This document shows positions 56,266 to 64,000 of a DNA stretch of 64,000 nt, piece by piece (the first letter of the stretch is position 1; every line of letters starts with the position of its first letter). Both the position numbers and the translations under genes were made by a program. Source of the DNA: Lasiodiplodia sp. COLG20 (lineage: Eukaryota; Ascomycota; Dothideomycetes; Botryosphaeriales; Botryosphaeriaceae). The notes below the pieces were generated by a model. That model searched no databases. It saw only the letters and a list, made by a program, of their open reading frames with translations, and was not told where the DNA came from. The DNA lies in assembly GCA_009801085.1 (NCBI GenBank), contig VNWV01000005.1, positions 1,984,001 through 2,048,000 of the forward strand. The letters run 5' to 3'.

Positions 56266-56820
56266 ATGGCGCCTTTTTGTAACATCGGACGCTCTGCCCT
56301 GTGTCGCAGGGACGACGAAATGGATCCAGAGAGCGAGGCGGAGTTTCGCGAGATCGTCTTCATCAGCTACCTTATTGCATTTCTTGTGGCCGCCGCAGTC
56401 ACCATATACATCGTCGCGTACTTCAAGCCTCCGCAGAAGTGGAAATGGTACTGCAGACTGCGTGGCCAGCTGGATGAACCATGCAGGCCGTCGCTTGCTC
56501 CGACAGACGGGACACTCGAAATCGATGATGGCTTCAAAGACCGAAGCGCCGGCCGCACTGGAAGGTGGGTGCATGGTGCCCTCACGAAGATGTTTCGTCG
56601 AGAGCCCAGCGAGCGAAGGAACGGAAGCGTACCCAGCAACAGCATCAAACGCACGGCGGCATATATCGTACAGCATGAACCGGCACCTGTACCCCCGACG
56701 AGCATCTCTGCGACAACCAATGCCTCGCCATTCGCACATGATGGACAGAGTAGGGAAGAGCCGCACGATGCCAGTGCGAAGCCCAGAATCTATGGTGGAG
56801 GAACGCTTCCTTGGCGGTAG
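56266..56820 (+). CDS. Small single-pass membrane protein, unknown
   Basis: A single exon of 184 residues. A short N-terminus (MAPFCNIGRSALCRRDDEMD) precedes one clear transmembrane helix (VFISYLIAFLVAAAVTIYIV, about residues 31-50). A basic juxtamembrane stretch (KPPQKWKWYCRLRG) and a polar Ser/Arg/Pro-rich tail follow. No domain is recognised. An overlapping frame (56087-57028) covers the same DNA but has a more random composition and no hydrophobic segment. I prefer this frame because of the membrane helix and good start context. Confidence 0.5.
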   Translation: MAPFCNIGRSALCRRDDEMDPESEAEFREIVFISYLIAFLVAAAVTIYIVAYFKPPQKWKWYCRLRGQLDEPCRPSLAPTDGTLEIDDGFKDRSAGRTGRWVHGALTKMFRREPSERRNGSVPSNSIKRTAAYIVQHEPAPVPPTSISATTNASPFAHDGQSREEPHDASAKPRIYGGGTLPWR

Positions 56821-57198
56821 GTGGATGACTGAGTGGACGAGGGCACAGCGGAGATGCCGCTGCCACTACCACTGCATTGGCAACCGTCAATCAAAGAGAC
56901 AAAGGAAGTGTTTCGATAGCCTGGAGTACAAAGATCAGCCAGATTCTGCAATGAGTACGTGGTCTCTGCCCCCGCCACTGAGCTCAGCATCCACTTTGAC
57001 AAGCTTATACATTTGCGTTGGGAGCTAACATGGGTGCAAATAGTTTCAGAAGACAGTTGCAAAAGGGTAGTCTGGTCAACTTTTGGGCGAGCCGATGTAG
57101 AAATCATTCAAAATACTGGATAAAAATATAACGTCGTTTATCATAAGAAATGCATCTTCATAACCTACAAGAAATCTACGCCTGTCTCCGAGCAATGT
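56821..57198. other. Convergent intergenic region
   Basis: About 380 bases between the small membrane protein and Spo7-like gene ends. Nothing beyond ordinary 3' flanks was seen. Confidence 0.4.
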
Positions 57199-58536
57199 TC
57201 ACAGAGAGGGAGTGGCCGATCCGCTCCTTTCATCTGGCGTGAGAGTGGCAGAACGGTCGCTGTCGGTGCTGACCGTACTCATGACACTGGCACGCTTGGA
57301 GAAGGCCGGCATAGCGTCCGCATCGGGAGTAGGTGTTTTTGGCCTGGAGGTAGAGTTTGTTGGAGTCAAGCGAGAGGGCTTCGAGAGTCCACTTGGGGAC
57401 TTCTTCTTCCGGCGTTCAGTGTTGGTGGTGCTGCCGGTTGTGCTGTTGCTCCAACGTCTCTCCCTACCAAACTTCTCATCGGCGTCAAGCGTGGGAGTCG
57501 TGCTTCGAGACGACGAGCGAGAGTGCGAGCGCTCTCTCATGCGATCCTTGACGACGCTTGGGCGTCTCTTCTTGTCTTTGGGGACTTCGAGATACGCCGA
57601 GGAATGAGAATGAGCATGGTGGTGGTGATGGTGGTGGTGAGGTTTCTCGACATCTCCACTTCTGGATAAGCCTCTCGCATGGTTCCAGCCACGCCAGCCA
57701 GTCCACCAAAGCCAGCCACCCTCCTGCTTGGCCAGCTCACGCTCACGCTCCTTGATGCGGCGGCGCAGCTCTGTGCGGCGTTCATTCTCCTTCTCCCAGT
57801 ACTCGGTGCGGTATATCTCCCAGTTTTGTCGGAAGTCGGCGGAGAAAGGCTTGGGAAGCAGCAGCAGCTTCACATAGTCTCCACCGGGGGCCACATCCTC
57901 CTCAAGCAAGCCGCGGTCGTTGGGGGCAAGGCGGACGCGTGGGTCCTTCTTGTCGGGCTCTACGTAATGATAGCTGCTGCCCGGAGTAGGGAAAAACAAC
58001 TGGTAGGGGATCAGGAAGCTGAGGTGGCTGAGCATCTCGCGCCACCAGGGGCCCTTGATAAGCACGATTTTGCAGTTCATGCTACGCAGGCCGCGGTTGG
58101 CGACGACAATCCAGCGACGCGGCCAGCGCACACCGCGCTCCCATTGGCCAGTGGCCCAGAAAAGCACGGCGGTCACAATGCCTGAGGTGAAGGCCAACTT
58201 CTCACCCGTGTCGACGACCCAGTACACGCTGCCTCCAACACCAGTCCCGTCTTCGCGCGGGCGCAGGAACAGGGCATAGCCAAAATAGGCGGTCCATAGA
58301 GCGAGCAGGGTCAGCACGAAGGTGTTTTGGCGGCGGCGAGCGCGCAATGTCAGGTACTGGGAGCGCAGCGAGGCCTCCAGGATCAGCAGGTTGAGGTAGA
58401 TTTGCGGCGGCGATGAGGGCAGCAGACTCGTGGGGTCGACGGGACGGACGTCGCGGGCGGCGGCAGCGACCTGTGGGGCGGTGACAGTCGGCGGCGGAGC
58501 GCCTTTGACAAGCTGGTCGAGTTTTGACTCGGACAT
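57199..58536 (-). CDS. SPO7: Spo7-like regulatory subunit of the Nem1 phosphatase
   Basis: This is an ER/nuclear-envelope protein that pairs with the phosphatase Nem1 to activate the phosphatidate phosphatase Pah1, controlling lipid synthesis and nuclear shape. It is a single exon of 445 residues. The conserved part has PQIYLNLLILEASLRSQYLT (about 44-63). Transmembrane segment 1 is NTFVLTLLALWTAYFGYALF, and a second hydrophobic segment is FTSGIVTAVLFWATGQW. Then come RWIVVANRGLRSMNCKIVLI and the PRVRLAPNDRGLLEED block. The C-terminal third is an extension of charged, Ser/Pro-rich sequence with eight consecutive histidines (about residue 307-314). That tail is much longer than in yeast Spo7 and is probably disordered. 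Confidence 0.92.
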   Translation of the reverse strand: MSESKLDQLVKGAPPPTVTAPQVAAAARDVRPVDPTSLLPSSPPQIYLNLLILEASLRSQYLTLRARRRQNTFVLTLLALWTAYFGYALFLRPREDGTGVGGSVYWVVDTGEKLAFTSGIVTAVLFWATGQWERGVRWPRRWIVVANRGLRSMNCKIVLIKGPWWREMLSHLSFLIPYQLFFPTPGSSYHYVEPDKKDPRVRLAPNDRGLLEEDVAPGGDYVKLLLLPKPFSADFRQNWEIYRTEYWEKENERRTELRRRIKERERELAKQEGGWLWWTGWRGWNHARGLSRSGDVEKPHHHHHHHHAHSHSSAYLEVPKDKKRRPSVVKDRMRERSHSRSSSRSTTPTLDADEKFGRERRWSNSTTGSTTNTERRKKKSPSGLSKPSRLTPTNSTSRPKTPTPDADAMPAFSKRASVMSTVSTDSDRSATLTPDERSGSATPSL

Positions 58537-58930
58537 GGCTGCTACCGCGGTTGCTTCATGCCGGGCTTGGGCGGAGTCGGTGATGGCGGAGGGCGGTGGA
58601 GAGCGAGCGGGTGGTGTCGCGCACGCGCTGGCTGGGGCTCAGCAAGCGGAGGTCGGCCAAGGACGCTACGCCAGCACCAGCGCCAGGGCCCGGCCGGCGT
58701 CATTCATGACTGACTGCTTCTCTCCGCTAACTCCGCCACTGATCCTCCTCGATCCGTCCCAACTCTCACCCTTCTCTCCTGCGCTGGTCCGGCCCACATG
58801 CGACGCGCCCACCCTCTTGTCGGCTGCTGTCGCTGCTACTCGACCGAAGCTGCGCTCTCTACGTCCCGCGCTCGTTCCACGCTCCGTTTCGCCCTTGCCG
58901 CCGCGTAGCCACCGCCGCGCTACTGCCACC
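58537..58930. promoter_or_regulatory. Bidirectional promoter, SPO7 / CLD1-like hydrolase
   Basis: A 394-bp segment between two divergent starts, with C/T-rich sequence towards the hydrolase. Both genes act on membrane lipids in their families, so shared regulation is possible but unproven. The plus frame is open upstream to 58430 without conserved sequence. Confidence 0.45.
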
Positions 58931-60594
58931 ATGGCAGCGCCCGCCAACAGCGACGAAGAGTTCCGCTCGCACACCCAACAAAGCCCGCTAGCCTCGCAGC
59001 GCGCGAGGCAGCAGGGCAGCGTCCCTCCCAGCGCCCCAAATGGGCGCGGCTTCAACGGATGGTTTCCGCTAGGCTACAAGGAAGGCTTCAGTCAATGGGC
59101 ATGCTGCTCCTTTCCCGCTCCCACCGGCAACCTGCTAACACGATCATCTAGTGGGCTGGGCTCTCGCCTGCTGTGACAGAGAACAAGGTGCTCTCTTTCG
59201 TACCCTATCTGCAGAGACCACCTACCCACACCCAGACCGGTTCCGCTCCACCTTCTACCTCCCCTTCCTCAACGGAAATCTCAGGCGACCCGGCCGATGG
59301 TGCGCAACCAGTCACAACGACGTCGGTCACTGACCCATATGGCCCCCGAAGGTGGCATTCCAACCTAGTACAACTCTCAGGGAAAGAGCGCGCTCTCAAT
59401 GAATTCACCGTTGAACGCGTGGGCGAGGATGTCGAGAACAACCTCGTCATGCTACACGGCTATGGTGCCGGACTGGGCTTCTTCTATAAGAACTTCGAGG
59501 GCCTCAGCCGCGCCCAGGGCTGGAAGCTTTATGCATTGGACCTTCTGGGAATGGGTCGGAGCAGCCGTCCGCCCTTCAGGATCCACGCAAAGGATCACCA
59601 AGGGAAAATCACCGAGGCAGAGAACTGGTTCATCGATGCACTTGAGGAATGGCGGGTCAAGAAGGGCATTGATCGCTTTACGCTGCTCGGCCACAGCTTG
59701 GGGGGTTACATGGCTGTTGCCTACGCACTCAAATATCCCGGTCACCTCAACAAGCTGATCCTGGCAAGCCCAGTCGGCATTCCGGAGGACCCATATGCTG
59801 TCCAATCCGACTTGCCCGAACCTTCCGATTCCACCATGGCCAACGAGTTCACTCAAGACCAGAGTAGTGTCGCCGGCGGCTCCAAGCAGGGCGACAACAA
59901 CAACTTTCTGAACGCACGCTCAAAGGCAGCCCCGCAGGAGAACGGCAAGCCCCCAAGGAAACCCTTACCGAAATGGCTGACCTACCTCTGGGATGCCAAC
60001 ATCAGCCCATTCTCGTTCGTGCGATGGTCAGGTCCGATCGGACCACGTCTGGTGTCAGGGTGGACCTCGCGCAGATTCTCGCATCTGCCAACGGAGGAGT
60101 CGCAGGCACTGCACGACTACTCATATTCTCTCTTCCGCCAAAGAGGCAGCGGCGAGTACGCGCTTGTCTACGTGCTTGCTCCTGGAGCCTTCGCCCGGAG
60201 CCCCTTGATCCGCAGAATCCAGGGCGTTGGCAGACAGTTCCTCGGTCCACACACCGGTCCCTTACCCGACGGTGATCGCCCAAGCTCGCCAAACACTGGC
60301 CCACAGAAAAGAGAGAATGGAGTGCCCGTTGTCTTCATGTATGGCGAGAACGATTGGATGGATATTGCGGGTGGGTTCGCTGCAGAGCAGAAGATGAAAG
60401 AGGAGAAGGAAAGGATCTTGGCGGGCAAGACGACGGAGGAGCAAAAGAACGACAATGGCAGCGCCAAAGTTCTAGTCATCCGAAAGGCTGGTCATCACCT
60501 CTACCTGGATGGATGGGAACAGTTCAACGAAATCATGCGGGAGGAAATGGCAGACGTAGAGCGGAGAGAAAGGGCGAGACTTGAAGCTAGGTGA
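58931..60594 (+). CDS. Alpha/beta hydrolase, ABHD4/5-Cld1-like lipase
   Basis: An alpha/beta-hydrolase of the ABHD4/ABHD5 group. The yeast relative Cld1 is a mitochondrial cardiolipin deacylase; the exact substrate here is not shown. Exons 58931-59098 and 59152-60594 give about 536 residues. The oxyanion segment is NLVMLHGYGAGLGFF and the nucleophile elbow is LLGHSLGGYMAV with its Ser. The HxxxxD motif is GHHLYLDGWEQF at the C-terminus, and an Asp-bearing strand is VVFMYGENDWMD. The intron that keeps GFSQW next to WAGLSPAVTENKV starts with GC (GCATGC) and ends TAG after a GCTAAC branch site. A GT-AG alternative (donor at 59091, acceptor at 59175) would delete those residues. A disordered insertion lies at about 270-315. 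Confidence 0.9.
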
Positions 60595-60883
60595 CGATTG
60601 TATGTACGAAGGCGTTGGGATCAGGCTTGTGGCGTTAGACAGAGTATTATGTATAGATGGCCCGAATAGAAAGATCATCACTCTCGGCTCGCCGCGACAC
60701 TACCGAGCCGAAGCGACCCCTGTCCCGCGACTCTTATCCGAAGCTGTTGGCTGGCGGGGTGTGGGGTAACTGGCAAGATGACGAGCCCGCCGAACATCTG
60801 TCTTCATCAACACAACACACCCCATCACCAAAGCTCCGATAGCCTTGCGACTTGACAGCTTCGGTTGCCGCCTCTCTGCAAGC
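60595..60883. other. Intergenic and probable 5' UTR of the ThDP enzyme gene
   Basis: An ATG at 60779 opens a frame that stops after 25 codons, so it is at most an upstream ORF. The leader appears to run to the AT at 60884-60885, directly before a GTAAGT donor. Confidence 0.45.
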
Positions 60884-62989
60884 ATGTAAGTAGGAAAAGC
60901 GGCCCAGGCTCTGCGTACTTCCATTTCTAAATCCCCAGCAGGGTCTACACAGCGTCCTTCGCCTTCTTCGAGGCCATATGGGAAGCCGGCATTACGCATT
61001 GTTTCGTCAATTTGGGCTCGGACCATCCTAGCATCATTGAGGCTATCGTCAAGGGCCAGAATGAAAAGCAGGGGCATTTCCCTCAAATCATCACATGCCC
61101 GAATGAGGTAGCCTTCGCCTGTTCTCCGCCAAGCTCCGATGTCGCTGATGGCTTGCACTGTAGATGGTTGCACTTTCCATGGCAGATGGCTATGCCCGGT
61201 AAGTTGGTCCGCCTCGGGATTGGCCCAGCCTTCACTAACCAAGCAGGCTCACGAACAAGCCCCAATGTGTGATCGTCCATGTTGACGTCGGCACTCAGGG
61301 TCTCGGTGCTGCGGTTCACAATGCCTCCTGCGGCCGTGCTCCCGTGTTGATCTTTGCTGGTCTTTCTCCCTACACCATTGAGGGTGAAATGCGCGGGAGC
61401 AGGACCGAATATATCCACTGGATCCAGGATGTGCCTGACCAGAAGCAGATTGTCGCCCAATATTGCCGGTACACTGGCGAGATCAAGACGGGAAAAAACG
61501 TCAAGGTAAGTAACGTCAGGAGTAGCGGGTGGAATGAATCGCTAATGTAACTTCAGCAAATGGTCAACCGAGCTTTGAGTTTCGCGATGAGTGACCCGAA
61601 AGGCCCGGTATATCTCTATGGCGCAAGAGAAGCCATGGAACAGGATCTGGAACCATACACGCTCGATCAAGCGTTCTGGAACCCTGTGGAGCCGCCTGTT
61701 CTAAGTCCCAAGGCTGTAAAGACGATGGCCGACGCTCTTGTCAACGCCGCGGAACCGCTAATTATCACCGGATATAGCGGCCGAAATCATGCAGCCGTTG
61801 GTGAACTGGTCAAGCTGGCTGATACTATTCCAGGGCTTCGTGTGTTGGACACGGGTGGGAGCGACATGTGTTTTCCGGCGAAGTACGTAAGAAAGAAATT
61901 CTTGTTTTCTTTTTATCTGTCTAACAAATACCAGCCACCCGGCCTGGCTCGGCCTACGTTATGGCGTCGACGAGAGCATCAAGACGGCTGATGTCATCGT
62001 GGTGCTTGACTGCGACGTGCCGTGGATCAACACTCAATGCCATCCGAAGGAGGGCGCCAGAATCTATCACATTGACGCGGATCCACTGAAGCAGCAGATG
62101 CCAGTGTTCTACATAAACGCGCTTGGAAGATACAAGGCCGATTCGGAGCTGGCCATCAACCAGCTTCACTCTTACATCAGCTCTTCGCCTGACTTGAGCC
62201 AGCGGGTGAAAAGCGCCGAGTACGATAATCGTCGGAACAAGCTCCAAGAAAGCTACAGGGAGAAGCTGGCCACGATCGCAAGCCTTGCGAAGCCGGGCGA
62301 CGACGGCTCGTATGGGGCGTCATATCTTATCAGCCGTGTACGCAAAACGTGCCCAGAGGACACCATTTGGGCGATCGAGGCAGTCACGAACACGCCATTC
62401 GTGGCAGACCAGATTCAGGCCACGATTCCCGGCAGCTGGATCAACTGTGGTGGTGGCGGTCTTGGATGGTCCGGCGGCGGTGTAGGTTCTCGGCTGCGAT
62501 TGTTTTGTTGCTGGAAGCTAACCAGCCCTTTAGGCCTTGGGGATCAAACTCGCAACGGACAATGCTGGAGAAAAGAAGTTTGTGTGTCAAATCGTTGGTG
62601 ATGGAACCTACCTCTTCTCCGTACCTGGCAGTGTCTACTGGATCAGCCAGCGCTACAAGATCCCCATCCTCACCATTGTACTGAACAACAAAGGCTGGAA
62701 TGCACCACGGAGGTCGCTCCTGCTGGTGCACCCAAATGGAGAGGGGTCCAAAGTCAGCAATGAGGAGCTCAACATCTCATTCGCCCCCACCCCTGACTAC
62801 TCGGGCATTGCAAAGGCGGCATCGGGAGGCGAGATATGGGCAGCGCATGCGAGCACGGCAGAGCAATTGGATAAGCTATTGCCGGAAGCAGTGAAGAGTG
62901 TTTTGAACGGCACCTCGGCGGTGCTGGATGCGCATCTGGACGGGCCGCAGGGGAAGTATCCTGGGAACAAAGCGGCGCTGGTCGGCTGA
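60884..62989 (+). CDS. ThDP-dependent enzyme, acetolactate synthase-like
   Basis: A thiamin-diphosphate enzyme of the acetolactate synthase/benzoylformate decarboxylase superfamily. The reaction is unassigned, because fungi have a separate ILV2. Exons 60884-60885, 60942-61107, 61164-61198, 61247-61505, 61557-61882, 61935-62481 and 62534-62989 total 1,791 nt (596 residues). The start codon is split AT|G by a 56-nt intron (GTAAGT...CAG), giving MVYTASFAFFEAIWEAGITH, which is where family members begin as far as I recall. The catalytic glutamate is in CPNEMVALSMADGYAR, restored by splicing. The ThDP/Mg motif GDG...NN is IVGDGTYLFS...IVLNNKGW. The middle domain has DTGGSDMCFPANHPAWLGL. Presence or absence of organellar targeting is not evident. 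Confidence 0.88.
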
Positions 62990-63265
62990 GACGTTGGCAT
63001 GGCGAGCTTCGGAGTGGACATTGAACACTGTCAAAATGCTGACGGAGAAAGGACCATAGATATAAGAGCATCCATTTGCAGGAAATCTAAGCCCCCAGGT
63101 GTTGCCCACATTACAGCTTCCGACCCTTGTGACCCCGGGTAGCAACATAGTGTCTGTTTGGTAAGACCCGAAGGATAACTAAAAGGTTGTGACCTGCTCG
63201 AAACTGGCTAATGCTTATACTTTTTTTTTCCACGCTAATCGAGCAAATAGTGCAGGAACAATGAA
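62990..63265. other. Convergent intergenic region
   Basis: 275 bases between convergent gene ends, with a run of nine T near 63223. No other feature was recognised. Confidence 0.4.
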
Positions 63266-64000
63266 TTACAGCTCCTGCTTCTCCAGGAAGTCTTTCCAGT
63301 CCTTCAAGATTTTCTGGTCGAGGTTGTCTGCCGCATCGGTCCTAGAGCGGAAGCCGCCGGGCAGGCGCTCGACGATAGAGCGGACGTGGGTGGGAAAGCG
63401 AAGCTGGCTGTCTGGGATGTGTGGGTTCTCGACGGCGAATCTCACAGCACGGGTGAGGTTGAGAGAGTGCTTCTCGGGAGGCCAGTGGCGGATCTGGGAG
63501 CCCATCTGACGCAAGGAGTGGTCGGGCGGGTTGTCGACGAGGCGGGCCCAGCCGGAGGTGCTCAGATCGTGAGTGGGAGCTGGGGTATGGTAGGTTTGCA
63601 GCCAGTCGTCGTCGTTGGTGATAATGCGCATGGTCTTCTGGATGCTCTTGGTAATGGTGGAGCGCACAGCGCCCTCACTACGTTGGCCGCGGCGTCGCGT
63701 CTCACCCTTGAGGTCACGGCAGTAGTTGTGGTATGAGCAGAAATGATGGGGCGTCCACGCGCTATTGACAATGCGCATGGCACCCTCGGGGCGGTGGGCC
63801 AGATTCAGCAGGAAAACGGACATCTCGGCCATGGTGAGTTCGAGCCCGCCGAGGTCCACCGTGGGCGGCGGGTGTTGTGGTTCGAGGCCGTAGCCGACGG
63901 TGCTGGTTGGATTGACATACCTCGCCGCCGCCAGCTTGCGCATGCGTGCCACGCACTGGACGGCGGTCAGGCGCGGTCGAGGAACCGGCGTGTCGTCCGC
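63266..64000 (-). CDS. Unknown fungal protein (5' partial at window edge)
   Basis: The minus-strand frame is open to the end of the window (VPRPRLTAVQCVARMRKLAA precedes the first internal methionine), so the start lies beyond it. About 244 residues are visible. The composition is soluble, basic and helical, with SVFLLNLAHRPEGAMRIVN, RSTITKSIQKTMRIITNDDD, VDNPPDHSLRQMGSQIRHW and a Lys/Glu-rich end (DQKILKDWKDFLEKQEL). No membrane segment or signature motif was recognised, and I cannot assign a family. Overlapping plus-strand frames have a less consistent composition and look like shadows. Confidence 0.7.
   Translation of the reverse strand, partial: ADDTPVPRPRLTAVQCVARMRKLAAARYVNPTSTVGYGLEPQHPPPTVDLGGLELTMAEMSVFLLNLAHRPEGAMRIVNSAWTPHHFCSYHNYCRDLKGETRRRGQRSEGAVRSTITKSIQKTMRIITNDDDWLQTYHTPAPTHDLSTSGWARLVDNPPDHSLRQMGSQIRHWPPEKHSLNLTRAVRFAVENPHIPDSQLRFPTHVRSIVERLPGGFRSRTDAADNLDQKILKDWKDFLEKQEL

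Noticed and set aside
56087..57028. 313-codon frame overlapping the small membrane protein
   Set aside because: Random-looking composition. The alternative frame at 56266 has a clear transmembrane helix and good start context.

Overview
The window is nuclear DNA of a filamentous ascomycete (Pezizomycotina, possibly a dothideomycete; the class is an inference). The evidence is small spliced genes with 47-100 nt GT-AG introns carrying CTNAC-type branch sites, dense packing on both strands, and fungal housekeeping families. No bacterial, viral or organellar block is seen, and no tRNA, rRNA or CRISPR array was recognised. The genes are unrelated housekeeping or accessory functions and do not form a cluster or operon.

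Layout. 1-13 kb: 3' part of an unknown serine-rich protein, an AT-rich island, a secreted GMC oxidoreductase, and a BLM/Sgs1-type RecQ helicase. 13-20.4 kb: MFS sugar transporter, Pkr1, SmD1, and a TauD/TfdA-like dioxygenase. 21-29 kb: GNAT acetyltransferase, a head-to-head pair of SDH assembly factor 3 and the eRF1 methyltransferase Mtq2, then an ASPM-like CH/IQ protein. 29-39 kb: MIT-AAA ATPase, mitoferrin, a candidate unlisted five-exon gene, mitochondrial AsnRS, and a microbial-type PARG-like macrodomain protein. 39.8-49 kb: a divergent COA6/SYS1 pair, the TFIIIC subunit Tfc4, and an OSCA/CSC1-type channel. 49-64 kb: TatD/Scn1 hydrolase, a membrane protein, an uncharacterised HExxH protein, a GPI-anchored Ser/Ala-rich protein, a small membrane protein, Spo7, a CLD1/ABHD4-5-like hydrolase, a ThDP-dependent enzyme, and a partial unknown gene.

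The main unexpected signal is a family of four short non-coding elements (5977-6180, 20651-20824, 28697-28926, 55649-55887). They share imperfect terminal inverted repeats built on CAGAGGG...GCAGCCGAAGG, and the better copies are flanked by TA. This is the structure of a Tc1/mariner-type MITE. Differences between arms are mostly transitions, as expected after repeat-induced point mutation. Other points of interest are two candidate GC-AG introns, a start codon apparently split by an intron, and an orphan family with a zinc-protease HExxH motif.

Exon boundaries were derived by hand from splice signals, reading-frame continuity and remembered family conservation. They have not been checked against transcripts or databases.
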